DNA of 64,000 nucleotides from Eumeta japonica (Eukaryota > Arthropoda > Insecta > Lepidoptera > Psychidae): assembly GCA_005406025.1 (NCBI GenBank), contig BGZK01000011.1, positions 806,001-870,000 on the forward strand. Direction: 5' to 3'. A program made the position numbers and the translations under genes. Positions 1 through 12,419 of this stretch are shown here, in pieces; within the stretch, counting starts at the first letter, position 1, and the number at the start of each line of letters is the position of its first letter. The notes beneath the pieces were generated by a model, which was not told the DNA's origin, did not search any database, and saw only the letters and a program-made list of their open reading frames with translations.

Positions 1-726
1 AATGGATTCATTACACAGCAAACAAATAGGCGAGATAAAAAGAATTCTTCAGTCCATTTTTATTGAAACTGACGACTCTCTGCATCTACTTTTCGTTTCT
101 TTCCACCAGACATAGTTTTCGTTTACCTTTCTTTAGATAAACTTAATAACAAAATATAATTAATAACCATTCAAGGTGCACACAAAGTCACAAAGCAAAT
201 TGACGGCACTAGCAGTTCGTTAGGATATAGCTTGTCGAAGTTATCAGCTCGATAGTTCCAATAGAACTAAACTCAAGTTCAGGACATCTACTTACTTATA
301 TAGGCAAAATGAAGGATTGATCTAAAATCGCGTAGTGTAGAACAATTGACAAGCAATAACCTTGTATTGCGCCACCAGTGCAGGGGCAAACATCAAAGCC
401 TTTGAGGTTTGCCACCTCACTTTTTAATGATTGCTACCACTCGGTTTGCCCGCTCACTTGATTCCGTGAGTATGAGTAAGTTATGTAATATATTTTTTTA
501 ATGGGTTTTTCAAAATGTCTCGGAGGCCGGATCAAATCTTACAGTGGGCCGGATGCGGCCCACATATATGCTTTTAAGTATAATAGCTAAAATGACTCAA
601 TTTAGTATTTTATGAATCTCGGGAAGGGTATTCGTTTAAGCAAATAGCGCAAATGCGACAAAATGGACAAATTCAGATGAAATGCAATTTATTTGACTCG
701 TCAAAACAAACTAAATAAGGGCTTAT
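1..726. other. intergenic, no gene seen
   Basis: AT-rich. A 14-bp imperfect inverted repeat at 385-413 (GGCAAAC arms) has a 1-base spacer. A GC-rich patch at 535-565 (GGCCGG ... GGCCGGATGCGGCCCAC) resembles the ends of non-autonomous hAT elements, but no matching terminus was found. Confidence 0.5.
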
Positions 727-792
727 TTAAGTGACTACTAATACAGCTGTTGATTGAGGGCTCAATCAACAGCTGTATTAGTAGTCACTTAA
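727..792. repeat. perfect 32-bp palindrome with 2-base spacer
   Basis: Arms 727-758 and 761-792 are exact reverse complements around GG, starting TTAAGTGACTACTAATACAG. No mismatch in 32 pairs. The transcript could form a long hairpin and the DNA a cruciform. It could be a foldback element or an inverted duplication. Confidence 0.95.
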
Positions 793-2712
793 GCGCGTCG
801 CTTTCCACAATACGATTCCATCATGACACCCTAGGCACCAAAAGCATTTTTTCGAGCTTGTCTAAACAAAGTAACTAAGCCCACAATCGATGAATTTCCT
901 AGTAACCATTAAAGAATCCTACTTTTCATTTCCAATTCCAATTCCATCATCAGATCTTTGTCACCAAGTGCAATTTATTAGACTCGTCAAAACAAATCAA
1001 AGAAGTTCAAATTCGAGAGACTTACTAATAGCCATTAAGGAATTCTACTCTCCGCCTACCGGCCCCATTATTAGATTATTATATTATAAGATATGGTACC
1101 AAGTTATTATAATATCCATTACAGATACCTCCAAAATTTCAATTCCATACGACAATTAGAGTAAGTTCTAATCGATTTCTAAGATATATGTTAAAATAAA
1201 ATGTCAATTGTGTTTAAATTTCGCGCCTTCAATATTGTTCTTATATTGTTGGGCTTGTATGCCCTTTGGTGCCCTCTTTAATTTTTGGTCGCTGTTACTT
1301 TAAGATTCTCAATGGTAAAACGTCTATTTAAAAGTTGTACATTTAATTCTTAATTAGTAAATAAGTTTATTGAGTAAAATAGTGTTTTTGTCCACACAAG
1401 TTAACAATCTATTTTCAAAGTTTTGTAGATTTCAACTATGACTAAAAAAAGCGAATTAAAAAAACTATTTTGAACCAGGAAAATATATCTATCGCATTGC
1501 ACTACGAGATGTTAGAGTACAGCATGCACCGAACTTACCTGCTGAAGTTATAGTAGTGTACAGCTTTGTACGTCCCATGACTCGAATCTTGTAATTGGAG
1601 ACTACACTAATACGCATACGTATGCATAATATTTGCTAGTGGCTACTCTTCACAAGATATGAAGGATATCTGCTTATATAGATAATAAGTGTGCTTTATC
1701 ATTTAATTATTATTTATTGTTACGAAATGATCCTAACGGGAGTCCGAAGATTCAAATCAGATGAAAGAAAACACGTAGAATAGCAGAACGCATATATTCA
1801 GAAACACAGAACCACAATAAATCGCTGCGGACCAGTTAATAGATTGTAGTTAATGGCACTTGACTTGTAAACACTTCGACTGCAGAAATAAGACTATTTT
1901 TCTGTGCGCCGTGCTTCAATATTTATACTAATACCGATTAACCTTCAAGAAGGTACTCGTATCATCTGTCATAAACAAGTCGTAAACATGCCACATTTGA
2001 CCCAAGCAAACAAGATTTATTTCTTCTTGAAAATTCCACCCTACAAATAAACCTAAAAATATCGCTATACTGAAAATAATTGTTGCCATTTGAGATCCTG
2101 AGGCATTTGAGCATTTGAGATTCAAACGGTAACTATTAATTTGCAATGTAGCGATGTACTAAAAGAAACATTTACGGAATTTCCCGTTCACTTACAATAC
2201 ATATGTAAAGTAAAGAAAAAACCTTGCCTCAAAGTTTTACAACAATGTTAAGGAATAAAAATCTTAAAGGGACTTGCCATTATATTAAAGTCAAAATTTC
2301 TTTTATACAATGAAAATGGACGCCACGCCAAGCGACGTATCTCAGTCGCCGATTAATCCCGAAACGGAAACTGTTGCGTAGTCACAGATGTATAAAATGT
2401 GTGTAATTCAAAACATTTTATACATTTCTCATCATTTTATACATGTATGTTTGTATGACGAGCTAGCTAGGTCCTAACCTTGGAAATAAGTGTAAAATTT
2501 ATTGTGATACTTAAGCTAAGAGTTAAGAAATGTCATAAATTATTACATGAGCTCTACGTTAAATGTAATGGGAATATTTTCCTTTACATAAATTAAACAT
2601 TTTATTTTGCTTCGAGAATAGTTAAGTGTTTAAACATTTAATTTATATATTGGTATGATATCTTAAGGCATTGTTTTACAAGTAGAATGTAATAACTTCC
2701 AGTCTCGAGCAC
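793..2712. other. intergenic, no gene supported
   Basis: No recognised gene. A short minus-strand frame at 1928-2090 begins MATIIFSIAIFLGLFVG, which looks like a signal peptide, but it has no homology I recognise. A small inverted repeat (TGTATAAAATG / CATTTTATACA) lies at 2390-2430. Confidence 0.5.
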
Positions 2713-2787
2713 GGGTTTAGACTTTAAATAAATTAAAAATCAAATACAAGGAGGATTTGGTTTTTAATTTATTTAAAGTCTTAACCC
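2713..2787. repeat. inverted repeat, 33-bp arms, 31 of 33 paired
   Basis: Arms 2713-2745 and 2755-2787 differ at two positions and flank a 9-base spacer. The arms are AT-rich (GACTTTAAATAAATTAAAAA core). It looks like a foldback or MITE remnant; no target duplication was identified. Confidence 0.85.
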
Positions 2788-4429
2788 ATGTTCACTGAAC
2801 ACATTAAACTGTTGGTGCAAGAGATTTTTGCCGCATTTGTGATGACTCATTAAAAGCCCCTTATCCGCACTGGGACAGTGTAAGTTGCTTAAGTGCGGCC
2901 GTAACTCTTAAAATCTATTATAATTTCCCTCCCCAAAAAAAAAACTAATCGACATTCGCAAAAAATATTATTCCTACTCACCGATGCGCCTACATAAAAT
3001 ATTTTATTTATTGTTTGTATTTTACCAAAGTTGTATTCAGTTCCAATCGCCAATTATATTTAAAAATCATGAATGCTGTAAATTTTAAATACTTCGCTTT
3101 TCACGTACAGAATTGAAAAACTGATCCCCAGTGCCGCTTTGACTGATTTCGTGAAATGATTTGAACGTCCGACGCGAGGCATTAAGCTAATTAAATCGAC
3201 GACGGCGGCTATGGGAACGCGTTCGGCATTAATTTTACAAGTCGGAGTAAATGACAATTATTATAGCGCGTCGCGGGGGCGCCGCGGCCGGGCGCCGCGC
3301 GGCGCGGCCCTGACCCGTCGCGTGTCGCCGCGTGTAAATGCCACCTGAAATTACTCGTTTTAACTATATTTATTTTGACTGAAAGTACGTGGTGATACTT
3401 TTCGGCTCGCCCAAGGCCGACGTTCTGATTGCTTACACTTTCGCATGAAAATTAATTGTTATGGATTTGCAATTCGTCTACGAGAATAAACGAAACAGCT
3501 GTGTAGTTTTTAGTGCAGTCGTTTGAAGAATTCTTTTGTCCATTAAAGAAACGCTGGAATGTTGTAAAACTGGTTTTTGTTAAAAATACATATTCGGGTG
3601 GCGGCCGCCGCCGTCTATATCATTAAAAACATCACAAACATATTATAACTATTCTACATAAATTAACTAACATTACTTCCGTCGATGTATTGTAACGTAC
3701 TTTATTATTGTTGTAACGCTGTACCGTGTATCGACTGTCAATGGCATTGCTTCTACAACCATCTGTTTATAGTGTAACTTTTATTTATTTTGATGCTTTG
3801 CATAAACGTTGAAAATTATAAATTCTCTCTGCAACATGAAGTACCTACTACAGTTTTTCGAATTCAATATGCCTTATACTCAATATGTGATTTTCCTGAA
3901 AAATAAATAGTATTCATATGGACCAGCAGTAATGACAGCTTAGATCTGTTTAACACTTTTTTGTTCAGTGCTATGTAATGGTATTGTAATTGTTTATGTG
4001 CTAAATAAAACTTAAATTCCTCAACGAACACGATCTCGAGGCCCAAACGGCACGCAGTACTCGGCACGACGCTGCATTCGGTGTCCAGTAAATTACTCCA
4101 TCAACTTATCTACATCCTTTTTAGTCGTAAACCGGAGCTAGTCGTTCCTTTAATGTAATAAAATTGCAACGAGGCGGGACGGCTAACATCGTAATTTATT
4201 ATTCGTCCGAATTTTCTATTCTAATTGTGTTTTTATGAATAAATTTTTGACTTCCTGCTATGAAAATTAATAGTTTTTCATAAAATGGTAAGGTTACTGT
4301 TTTCAGTCTCATTTTCGAAAACTCACATTTCACCAGATCTTGACGTTTTACCTTCTTAGGAATCTATTTCAACCATTTTCCTAGTGATGTCTGTATGTTT
4401 GTATATGTTGTGTGTCTGAATGTTTGTGC

Positions 4430-4431
<2 letters not shown>
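2788..4431. other. intergenic with GC-rich islet at 3,265-3,340
   Basis: AT-rich except for a very GC-rich patch at 3,265-3,340 (repeated GCGCCGCG words) flanked by high-complexity sequence from about 3,160. It could be a conserved non-coding or promoter element. No ORF here looks real. Confidence 0.4.

Positions 4432-4497
<66 letters not shown>
4432..4497. repeat. (GT)33 microsatellite
   Basis: 66 bases of uninterrupted GT, followed to about 4,560 by imperfect GT/GC dinucleotides. It explains the poly-His/Thr frame on the minus strand. Confidence 0.98.
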
Positions 4498-4504
<7 letters not shown>

Positions 4505-5090
4505 CGCGCGTATACATGTGCGCATGTTCGTGAGTGCGCCTGCGCGTGCGCGCGTATTTGTATATGAGCATTAAAAATATTAATTTTTTTTTATCATTGT
4601 CCTTAAACTTATCCATAAACATCGATCGTCGCAAATTGCATAAAAATCGGTTGATTTGTTCAAATATAACGTAACGAAAAATTAGCAAAAATATTTTTTA
4701 CTAAATAACTTCTAATATTCTTATTGGATTGATGTTTGTTACCGGCCCACTTCCTTGGCATAAGAAATATGCGTTGATTTCCTCAAAGCAGATTAAAATT
4801 AAATGACACCTTCGATAGATACCATACTTTACAAAATTACAAAATAGTGTTTTATTTAAATAAATGTAGACTTTTGAACTTGAAGACTGAAAACGTTATA
4901 AAATTACATTCTTGAATTCAGAGACCTAGAAATGGCACAGCTTAATCTTTTGAGCTCAAACTCAATAATTCACTACTAGGTGTATATAGTATAATATAAT
5001 TATATTAGTGGCAAGAATTTTCCTATAAGATCAACCGTTTTACAAATTTTTTTCGATAGGATTATAAGTAAAGCACGTCAGTATCATACG

Positions 5091-5130
5091 TATATATATA
5101 TATATGTATATATATACATATATATATTTA
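5091..5130. repeat. (TA)n microsatellite
   Basis: Near-continuous TA dinucleotides broken by single G or C bases. Confidence 0.9.
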
Positions 5131-5734
5131 AATTTATAATACTATATTTTTTTTACAAATATTGTACAATATTTATATTGTCATTAAAAAACAATTGTAA
5201 AATATTCGCCTATCACATAATTAACTTTTAAAACATAATAGAAGGAACACACACAAACGTTTACTCACGCAAATCTCCACAAGAGCGGCACTAGATGGAT
5301 TTGGATTTCGATTATATTTTGAGATAAGCTTGGGCTAATAATACTTTGTGTCTTTTTTAATAGCATTAAGCGTATTTGTAAGTTTTATAATTTCCATCCG
5401 CTTTATGTCGGGTTTTTTAAACAATGTGTTTTTCTATGAAGTAACATAAGCATGTGCTATATTTCTTCTTCAAGCTTACATGCTTTGAGATGTTTGTCTG
5501 ATTTTCAGAATAAATTATGAATACTTAAGGAAAGCAGGAATTTATAAATATTCTGGATCGAATCTACGCGGACGTATCTTATTATTTCAATACTACGAAA
5601 TCTACTCGACATGCTATGACGCATTGTTTTTTGTTTATTGTAATTTTATGCGAAAAATAATAATATAATTAAATAAAGCGATGAACGGAAGTAAAAACGG
5701 GAACACAAGCGAGAGCTGTCGGAGGAGCATTTTT

Positions 5735-5765
5735 ATGAGCGGGCGGAGCTGCGGGCGGAAACTAG
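5735..5765 (+). mobile_element. Helitron-like 3' terminus
   Basis: GC-rich hairpin GCGGGCGGAGCTGCGGGC, then GGAAA and a terminal CTAG followed by T. Helitrons end in a hairpin plus CTRR and insert between A and T. Four more copies of this terminus occur in the window. No helicase gene is present, so the element is non-autonomous or a fragment. Confidence 0.65.
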
Positions 5766-6180
5766 TCGAATAATAATGCAATAGCCACATATATTCGAGG
5801 TAGTATAATAATAATAATTTCTAGGAAGAACTTGCTGTTTCCTTGCAACTGAAAATATAAATCTTTATTATTTTCAGTTCTGCACATAAATGTACGAACA
5901 TAGAATCTCCTTTTTAATGGAAGGGGTATACGAGTATGTGAGTCACTTTATAATAGATGGTCACTGCCTACCATGAACGCTCTCTTTATCACAAATAAAG
6001 AATGTTGCAATTCTTCATACTTGTGATGAAGAACGTTGTAAGAAAATAAAATGCGTAAGCAATTCTGCCAAAATTACATTTCAAAAATGTACTCAATGGG
6101 TTTCATCTTTTCAAATACATAGAATTTATTGCAATATTTTAATTTTAAAAATTATAATGTGACCTACACATCCGTTGGCT

Positions 6181-6240
6181 TTGGGTAGAGACCTTTATCT
6201 ATACTATAGTAATAAAGCATGCATAAAGATCTCTACCCAA
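6181..6240. repeat. inverted repeat, 18-bp arms
   Basis: Arms 6181-6198 (TTGGGTAGAGACCTTTAT) and 6223-6240 pair at 17 of 18 positions with a 24-base spacer that contains CTATACTATAG. Confidence 0.8.
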
Positions 6241-6379
6241 TTTGAATAATAAACCAATTGAATAATTCTTCAGAACATCCCCATAATACATGTGAATATA
6301 GTATATACGAATCCCTGTCACTGAAGTCCTTCATCGTTCCGTTCGCCGAAAACACCATCATCATGATCTTGATGGATTG

Positions 6380-6624
6380 CGTTCTACCGCCGCATGCTTC
6401 ATGGACAATTTTCAGTCTCATATAGTAAAACTATCGAATAATTTACCATCAGCGGTATTCTCTATCAACTACGACAGGGGGGTCTTCAAGAAAAGAGCAG
6501 AATCCTTTTTAAAAGGTCGGTAACATACTAGTAACTCGCCTGATGTTGGCGGTGTTCATGGACGGCGGTAACCATCTACTTACTCGCTGGTGACCCTCAT
6601 GCTTGTATCCTACATAAAAAAAAA
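6380..6624 (+). mobile_element. 3' end of a non-LTR retrotransposon (LINE), truncated
   Basis: The frame 6380-6523 reads RSTAACFMDNFQSHIVKLSN, then a LPSAVFSINYDRGVFKKRAE stretch and FLKGR-stop. This is the kind of C-terminus (SLP..VF....D...FK......LKGR) that I associate with jockey/CR1-type reverse transcriptases in moths. The 3' UTR carries the GGCGGTAACCATC...GGTGACCC stretch typical of these tails and ends in A9 at 6616-6624. No upstream catalytic domain is present, so this is a 5'-truncated insertion. Confidence 0.65.
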
Positions 6625-9480
6625 CTTATAAGATTTTTTTTCCTTTTAGTAATATCAATGTCGTCATATCCTTATTAAGTGTTCTAGGTCTTACTTTAAA
6701 CAATTACTTTTCGCATTTAGAGGGAAATGGAAAAGACCCTTCGTAATGCACTCATATTTTAAAATACTAATTCTCCACCTTGATTGACTATGGGTCGGGT
6801 TTGTTTAAATATTACGAAAAGTAGCTGTTTGGATCGTATAGAAACAAGGGATGTATCGGAGGAAGTAAAGAATGGTGGTCGAAAAAATCAGATTTATTAT
6901 ATCATTACTTTACAGGAAATATAACGACAAAGTGCAAATATAGAGCTATCAAGTACTTGGGGGTTCTTAATTGTGAACGAAATATAGCTCATTGTTTATT
7001 ACATTGTCGTCTATCATTCCATTATGGAAACATGTATTCCTTCAACATATTAATTTTGGAATCGAAAAGGACGAGACAAACAGCTTTGTGCGCTTCTCGA
7101 GAGACGAGTCTAATCATTAAATTTAACTTGGGTTAAAAATTCATATGTTAATACTCCCGTGGTCAAAATTCGAACACGGCGTCAAACTTAGATACGTATA
7201 TAAACAACGCCCTGACCTTTCTGCTATCATTACTCTATAAGTATCTTATTCATTAAATTTCCCTATTAACTCAGCACTTTTGAAATTAATGTTCATTAGA
7301 ATTGAAACCGCTAATAAATCCCAACGTTTTTAGACGTTTGTAGACAAGCTTAGAATAGAGTACGTCAAAATGTAACAATGTATATAATTAATGAACAATT
7401 CGACGAAGAAGTATTCAATTTGAGTGAAAATGTATCATTTATCTCACGCACACCTACCATCTTTATTTCATGAAAGCTAATTTATTATTAGGTTTCGGGC
7501 ACATAAGCGGTAAGCGATTGTTTTCGTCGTGTATCCGATGCTACAGTACGTGTTGTGTCGACGCGAGGATCGGGGACAAACACTCATTTGGCTTATTAGG
7601 AGACGGGGCGTGGGCGGGGTCCGGGGCGCGGGCGGACGGTCGCGAGGGGGTTAAAGCTATTGCGTCAATCAGCCAGAGCAGGGTGGGCCGACCCGCCCGT
7701 CCCGACCCGCCCGTCGCTGACGCCAGCTACTTCATTACCTATGTAACGATGCAGGGTTTTGCAAATGTAAACAAACTATAAATTACGCAAAGCAGGTCAT
7801 TAGACTTCTCAACAAAAACAGACCAAGTATATATAGAAAAATGTACAAAACTGAATAACATACAAAGTTATGTAAAAGCAACGATTCGGACAATCAATAT
7901 TTATAATGTTGCTAAGGCTGGTCTTTCTAAAATAATACAAATCAACAATCCCAATCTGGTTTGAACTAACCTACACTTTTTGCAAATGAAAGTATAATAA
8001 CCAAAAAAAATATAATATGGTGTTCTAAGACAATTCACATCAAGCTTTTAATGCTGCTCACCATCAACACGCTGGCTCTGTGCGCAACACTAAGCCTGCG
8101 TAGCGTTCAGTGTTGTGGGACGAAAAGGTTTGTATTTTCCAACTGATAGTGATAGATTAATAATAAATCAGCGGTCTGAATAAAAATTTTTTCGTAATAT
8201 GAATATTTCATGCTATAATTACTTGTTATATCTTTGAAATATAATTGTTAATTTCGCTCTCATCACTACTAATCTATTTTACTATTTCGTTTCACACATA
8301 TTTCTATTTATTTTTACTTTTATTCCTCTCATTTTAAGTACACTAGTAATGGATTTAATTTACGTTTTTTTAAAAAACGCCTTTGTTATAGAATAGCAAA
8401 AACCTATGACAATGCAATGGTATCTCATGTTTGACAAAAATTAGATATTAAATTCTTTCATTGACTCCCATAGCAAAGAAACTCTTTACATTTATCTCGA
8501 TGATGCTGACTAAAATATTTTTTACTCAACTACGTTATGTAATAGCAGTTTGATCTTTTACTTACGACCAACCGCTTGTCGTTCATTTCGCTTAAACTAT
8601 GTTTAGCAATTATTATTTGCAATCACGATCCCGCTCCCGATTTCAGTCTGGGTCTTGTTTTTCAATCCAATACCGGTCTTGAATTCGATCTTGGTTTTTC
8701 TTAGAGGTTACTCCTATTTCGCTGATATTTAAACAATCTCTTTTATACAAAAATATTGTATCTCGTATGCCAGGAAATAATCTACCTACCTCTATTCAAA
8801 ACATGATCACAATTTGTCCAACTGTTTCAGAAATAACCTCAAACAAAGAAATCGTCAGACACTTTATCAATATGACACATAAACTGCATTCGATCAACCA
8901 CTTATACTTAATGTCTAATTTCAGCGAGATTGGTCAAACCATTGTTTAGTGTAAAAGAACACACAGGCTACCAAAAAAAAAACACACACAGATAAACAGA
9001 CAAACACACAAAAACTTTAAAAATGATACATGTCAAATAAAAGACTCATGAATTAATATTTATCACAAAATTTAACAAAAATACTGCTGCAAAGACGTAT
9101 GTGTAGAGAATAGATATTTTTATCAATTGCTCTGTTCAATCCATAAGTATATATATATGTGTGTATATAAACTTATTTACACTCAGTACACTTCATTTCG
9201 CGACAACTAAACTCAGAACAAACTAATTTGGTTCACTGAGATTAGGAGTACCAATCTGTCTATTTTTTAACACTTTTACATATCAACATTTTCAGTTAAG
9301 CTCCCTATGTAGTCCTCTACGCCTACTATGCATAACTGACATACAACTAACACTTGTTTAACTTCAGTCAAGCCCATTTTTGACGTCATAAAAGTACAAT
9401 AAAGGTCAATGTTGTTTTGTTGAGAAAACCTTTGACCTTTGTATTGACGCAAACGTAACTGTAATGCCACCGAGATATCT
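6625..9480. other. intergenic, no gene seen
   Basis: Nothing coding. A GC-rich islet at 7,590-7,730 breaks the AT-rich background. A degenerate stretch at 8,620-8,700 resembles the (GAATCG)-like interior of the Helitron-like family in reverse orientation. A short TA run lies near 9,150. Confidence 0.45.
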
Positions 9481-9887
9481 TACATGGTAGCCAAACAACT
9501 CTGTGGATGCCGACCGTCTGTCTTTTTGTACGTCTCCTCCGACCGAACACTGTACGCCTTTCTGAATACAACATGTGTAATCGGGTCTATTTATGAATCT
9601 TATAATAAATCACGCAAGGAAACGCCTAGTTGCTCAAGTGATAGTCATCCGGCTACGGTCAACCAAGAGCGGTACATATTGGGCACTTTCAAACGCGCGT
9701 TTTACTAACGCGCGTTTTGTGAACCAAAATTTCTATATGAGGTGTACATATGCAAGCGTACGTCAAATGTGCGCTCTCACGTTATGGTGCGAACACATGT
9801 TGTGCGGGCGTCAGCTATACATAAGCCGTCATTTTGCTGTACATTTTATCTCGCGCTTTTGTGTAGAGTGGACGCACGTTAGAAAAA

Positions 9888-9983
9888 ATGGAGTCCGATC
9901 ATTTTGATACCGATTTATTTATCAACGAAGTACAAAAAAGGCCAAGCTATTTGAGACATGGAGAAGGTCCATCACGAAAATAA
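9888..9983 (+). pseudogene. MADF-domain N-terminus, Harbinger accessory ORF (truncated)
   Basis: 31 codons starting ATG: MESDHFDTDLFINEVQKRPS, then a premature TAA. The LFI.EV.KRP motif is the start of MADF domains (Myb/SANT-like). The WDxxxxxYxxxxxxxxxW core that should follow is missing; the next homologous piece lies 1 kb away. Confidence 0.6.
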
Positions 9984-10394
9984 AATATTGAAAAACCCCA
10001 AGTAAGAAAAATTGATCGCAATTTTTTCCAAAAATTCAGGTGATAGTTTGGGGAAAAATAAACTGGTGGATGAGTAATTTGTATTTGTTCATGACATTTA
10101 AAACCATTATAACGTGTTAATTAACAATAATTAAGTATGTCGAGTTGCTTAAATCAAGTTGTCTTGCCATTTTAGTTTCCCCTCTTTTACAAAGTAATTG
10201 GCAAATTTTTCTCTTGTAAGTATAGCGCACAAACTGCCACGTATTTGTACTTTCTAAATTTATAGATCGTAAAGGTGAAAGGTAAAGCGTGTCTTCGTAT
10301 CTATAATCATCACACTTTCGAACATAATTGTACAGTACTGAGCAAACCTTTATATATTACTTTTTATATATTACAGATATTTACATCAACAAGT

Positions 10395-10955
10395 CTATAA
10401 AATATTCACCATTTGTTGCACTTAATTCCACATATAAATATACTTTTGACATAATTCTAAAGACTTCATCGCCAACGAACAAATGAAAAAGTGGTGTTTA
10501 ATCGACGTTCGATATAGTTTTAGGATTAGGAATGTTTAACATATTATTATCCATCATTCTTCCATAAAAGTCTGATTGTTGGAAATTTGCAGAATCATTA
10601 CTTTTTCCATAAGATCCGATATTAAAGCATACAAAACTATAATTTGCGTCACATACAGTTAATAAAACCTAAGAGAAATATTTTTTATGATTGGATTAAC
10701 GAGATCCTGTATGTTATGGTTGTATTAATATGTTTCCTGTCAATTGCACCGATAAAATTTTGAAAATTTAAATACTCGTTATAACCTTTTTCTACCTCAT
10801 TCCACTTTTCTGGTGTCATTTCAGGCATAGTTAAAGGTTTTAATTTGTTCCATAGCACTTTACAAAATGATTTACCATTATTGTAAATAGTTGATTTTCC
10901 ACGACGGTATCCATAATGTAAATCAGCGAATGAACAGCCAGTGGCAAATTAACTG
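10395..10955 (-). pseudogene. PIF/Harbinger transposase fragment (DDE type), degraded
   Basis: Read on the minus strand. ATGCSFADLHYGYRRGKSTI is followed by a NFIGAIDRKHI block containing the first catalytic Asp (usually GxIDGxH; here Gly is Arg). Next come CDANYSFVCFNIGSYGKSND with the second-Asp region and a FVGDEVF block. In-frame TAA codons break it after LIQS and before TPLF. The N-terminus and the last third are not recognisable. Orientation is opposite to the MADF fragments that flank it. Confidence 0.7.
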
Positions 10956-10987
10956 TAAAAATGAAGATTATTATTGTTTATTTTCAG

Positions 10988-11450
10988 GTACTTCACTGAA
11001 TAAAAAATGGAAAAGCATTAAAAACAATTATACGAGAGACTCAAAAAGCCAAAAAAGGCTTCCATTTAGATTTGGATCTTCTAAACATACGCCATAATTG
11101 TACTACAGAAAACTACAATTTCTAGATAGGTCTCTAGCAAATAACGATACAGTAAGCAATTATGAAAACCAATCTTCTGAAATAGTTGGTCTCGAAATGA
11201 ATAATGAAGACGATGCCATCTTCTAAAGACAAAGTCGAACTTCTAAGTAGAAAACAAAAAATAAATGCTGTCGATAATTAATCAAATAGAAGACGTTTTG
11301 CAAAAAAATTAAATGCAAGAAAAAAATACAGTACGACTAACTGAAGAAGATAACGACAAATTATTTTGTTTGTCGTTAAAGAGTGAATTAAAAAAGGTAC
11401 TTGAGAATAGACGCCTCAACACTAAAATTGAGTTGTTAAGTACCCATTCA
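10988..11450 (+). pseudogene. MADF/BESS accessory ORF, C-terminal part (broken)
   Basis: Preceded by a good acceptor (TTTATTTTCAG). GTSLNKKWKSIKNNYTRDSK matches the second half of a MADF domain (LxxKWxxIRDxYxR). After a stop and frame change, RKLQFLDRSLANN and acidic sequence follow. The frame 11313-11450 then gives DNDKLFCLSLKSELKKVLEN, a BESS-like motif (D..FF.SL...L). Frameshifts and stops make it non-functional. Confidence 0.6.
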
Positions 11451-12419
11451 AAGAGCACAGAACTATCATCAATCATTGCCACAACAAACAAATCAATACC
11501 AATACGTATATTATACACCAGGTTCTTCGTGATATACCACTGTTAAATCATCGACATCATCTTCATCATTACAGCAGCGGTCCATGACACCACCATCACA
11601 GTTATCACCGGTCACACCGTCACCTTGCAGCCAAGGTTCGGATACCATTGATTCATTCAATTAAATAAATATACATGGACTTTTTAAATAGTACTTGCCT
11701 AATCATTCCAACGATTTTTTCTTCTGGAGAAATCGATTACCTTAAAATTGTTAAACCACCGGTAATATTCTCTTTTGTAATTGGCGTAAGTCTTCAAATG
11801 ATTTTATAGATATTCTAAAATAATTAGAATACTCGGGATCGTATTATTTAATTTTGAATACAAAGCTGTAAACATTCTATGTGTCAGCCTGTATCCCTCT
11901 GTCTCTGTCGTCGTCTCTAATAAAAACGGTAGAGGAGCTACACACAAGCTATCACTTCGACGTCTATTTTCGAACTTAGCGAGTGTGTATTTTATAAAGC
12001 AAGTATTTTATAAGCAAGTATGCACGCCCTACTAGCGCTCGTCGAACGCCGTGCTGAACACGGTGTGTATTCACTATCAACGCGCTCCGAACGCCCAATG
12101 TGTACTAGCCGTAACTATGCAATTTATTTCCATGAGATAATTTTGCTACGAACATTTTGTTACGAAAAGGGTAGCATTTGTAGTGTATGTAGTATTTTTA
12201 TGTGCGCAGTAATACGCAAAAATGTGTTTTAGTGAACCAAATTGTCTATTTGATCCGCAGCGTATAGTCAGCAAGCATTACTAAATCAATCAGTAATATA
12301 TGTCAAACTAGACTGCTGCTAGAATTAAATATATTAACTGCGTTGAGCGAGTCATATGTAATCAAATTTTTATAAGCAATCAGATATCAAAGTTCCAGCC
12401 TAAACACAACATTACTTTC

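Larger units (their letters stand above)
9660..12240 (+). mobile_element. broken PIF/Harbinger DNA transposon (MADF-BESS ORF plus transposase)
   Basis: Three coding relics lie together: a MADF-type N-terminus (9888-9983, plus), a transposase fragment (10395-10955, minus) and the rest of a MADF protein with a BESS-like motif (10988-11450, plus). PIF/Harbinger elements carry exactly these two proteins: a DDE transposase and a MADF/Myb-type DNA-binding partner. The outer parts (9,680-9,740 and 12,195-12,240) share a GTTTT..GTGAACCAAA..TCTAT stretch in direct orientation. Exact ends and target duplications were not found, so the limits are approximate. Confidence 0.6.

Noticed and set aside
4356..4688. 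110-residue frame with a long His-Thr run
   Set aside because: Entirely explained by the (GT)33 microsatellite read on the minus strand.
7470..7781. 103-residue plus-strand frame
   Set aside because: Openness comes from the GC-rich islet at 7,590-7,730; no recognisable protein feature or splice context.
9593..9907. 104-residue plus-strand frame
   Set aside because: Runs through the outer part of the Harbinger relic and overlaps the MADF start in another frame; no protein similarity.
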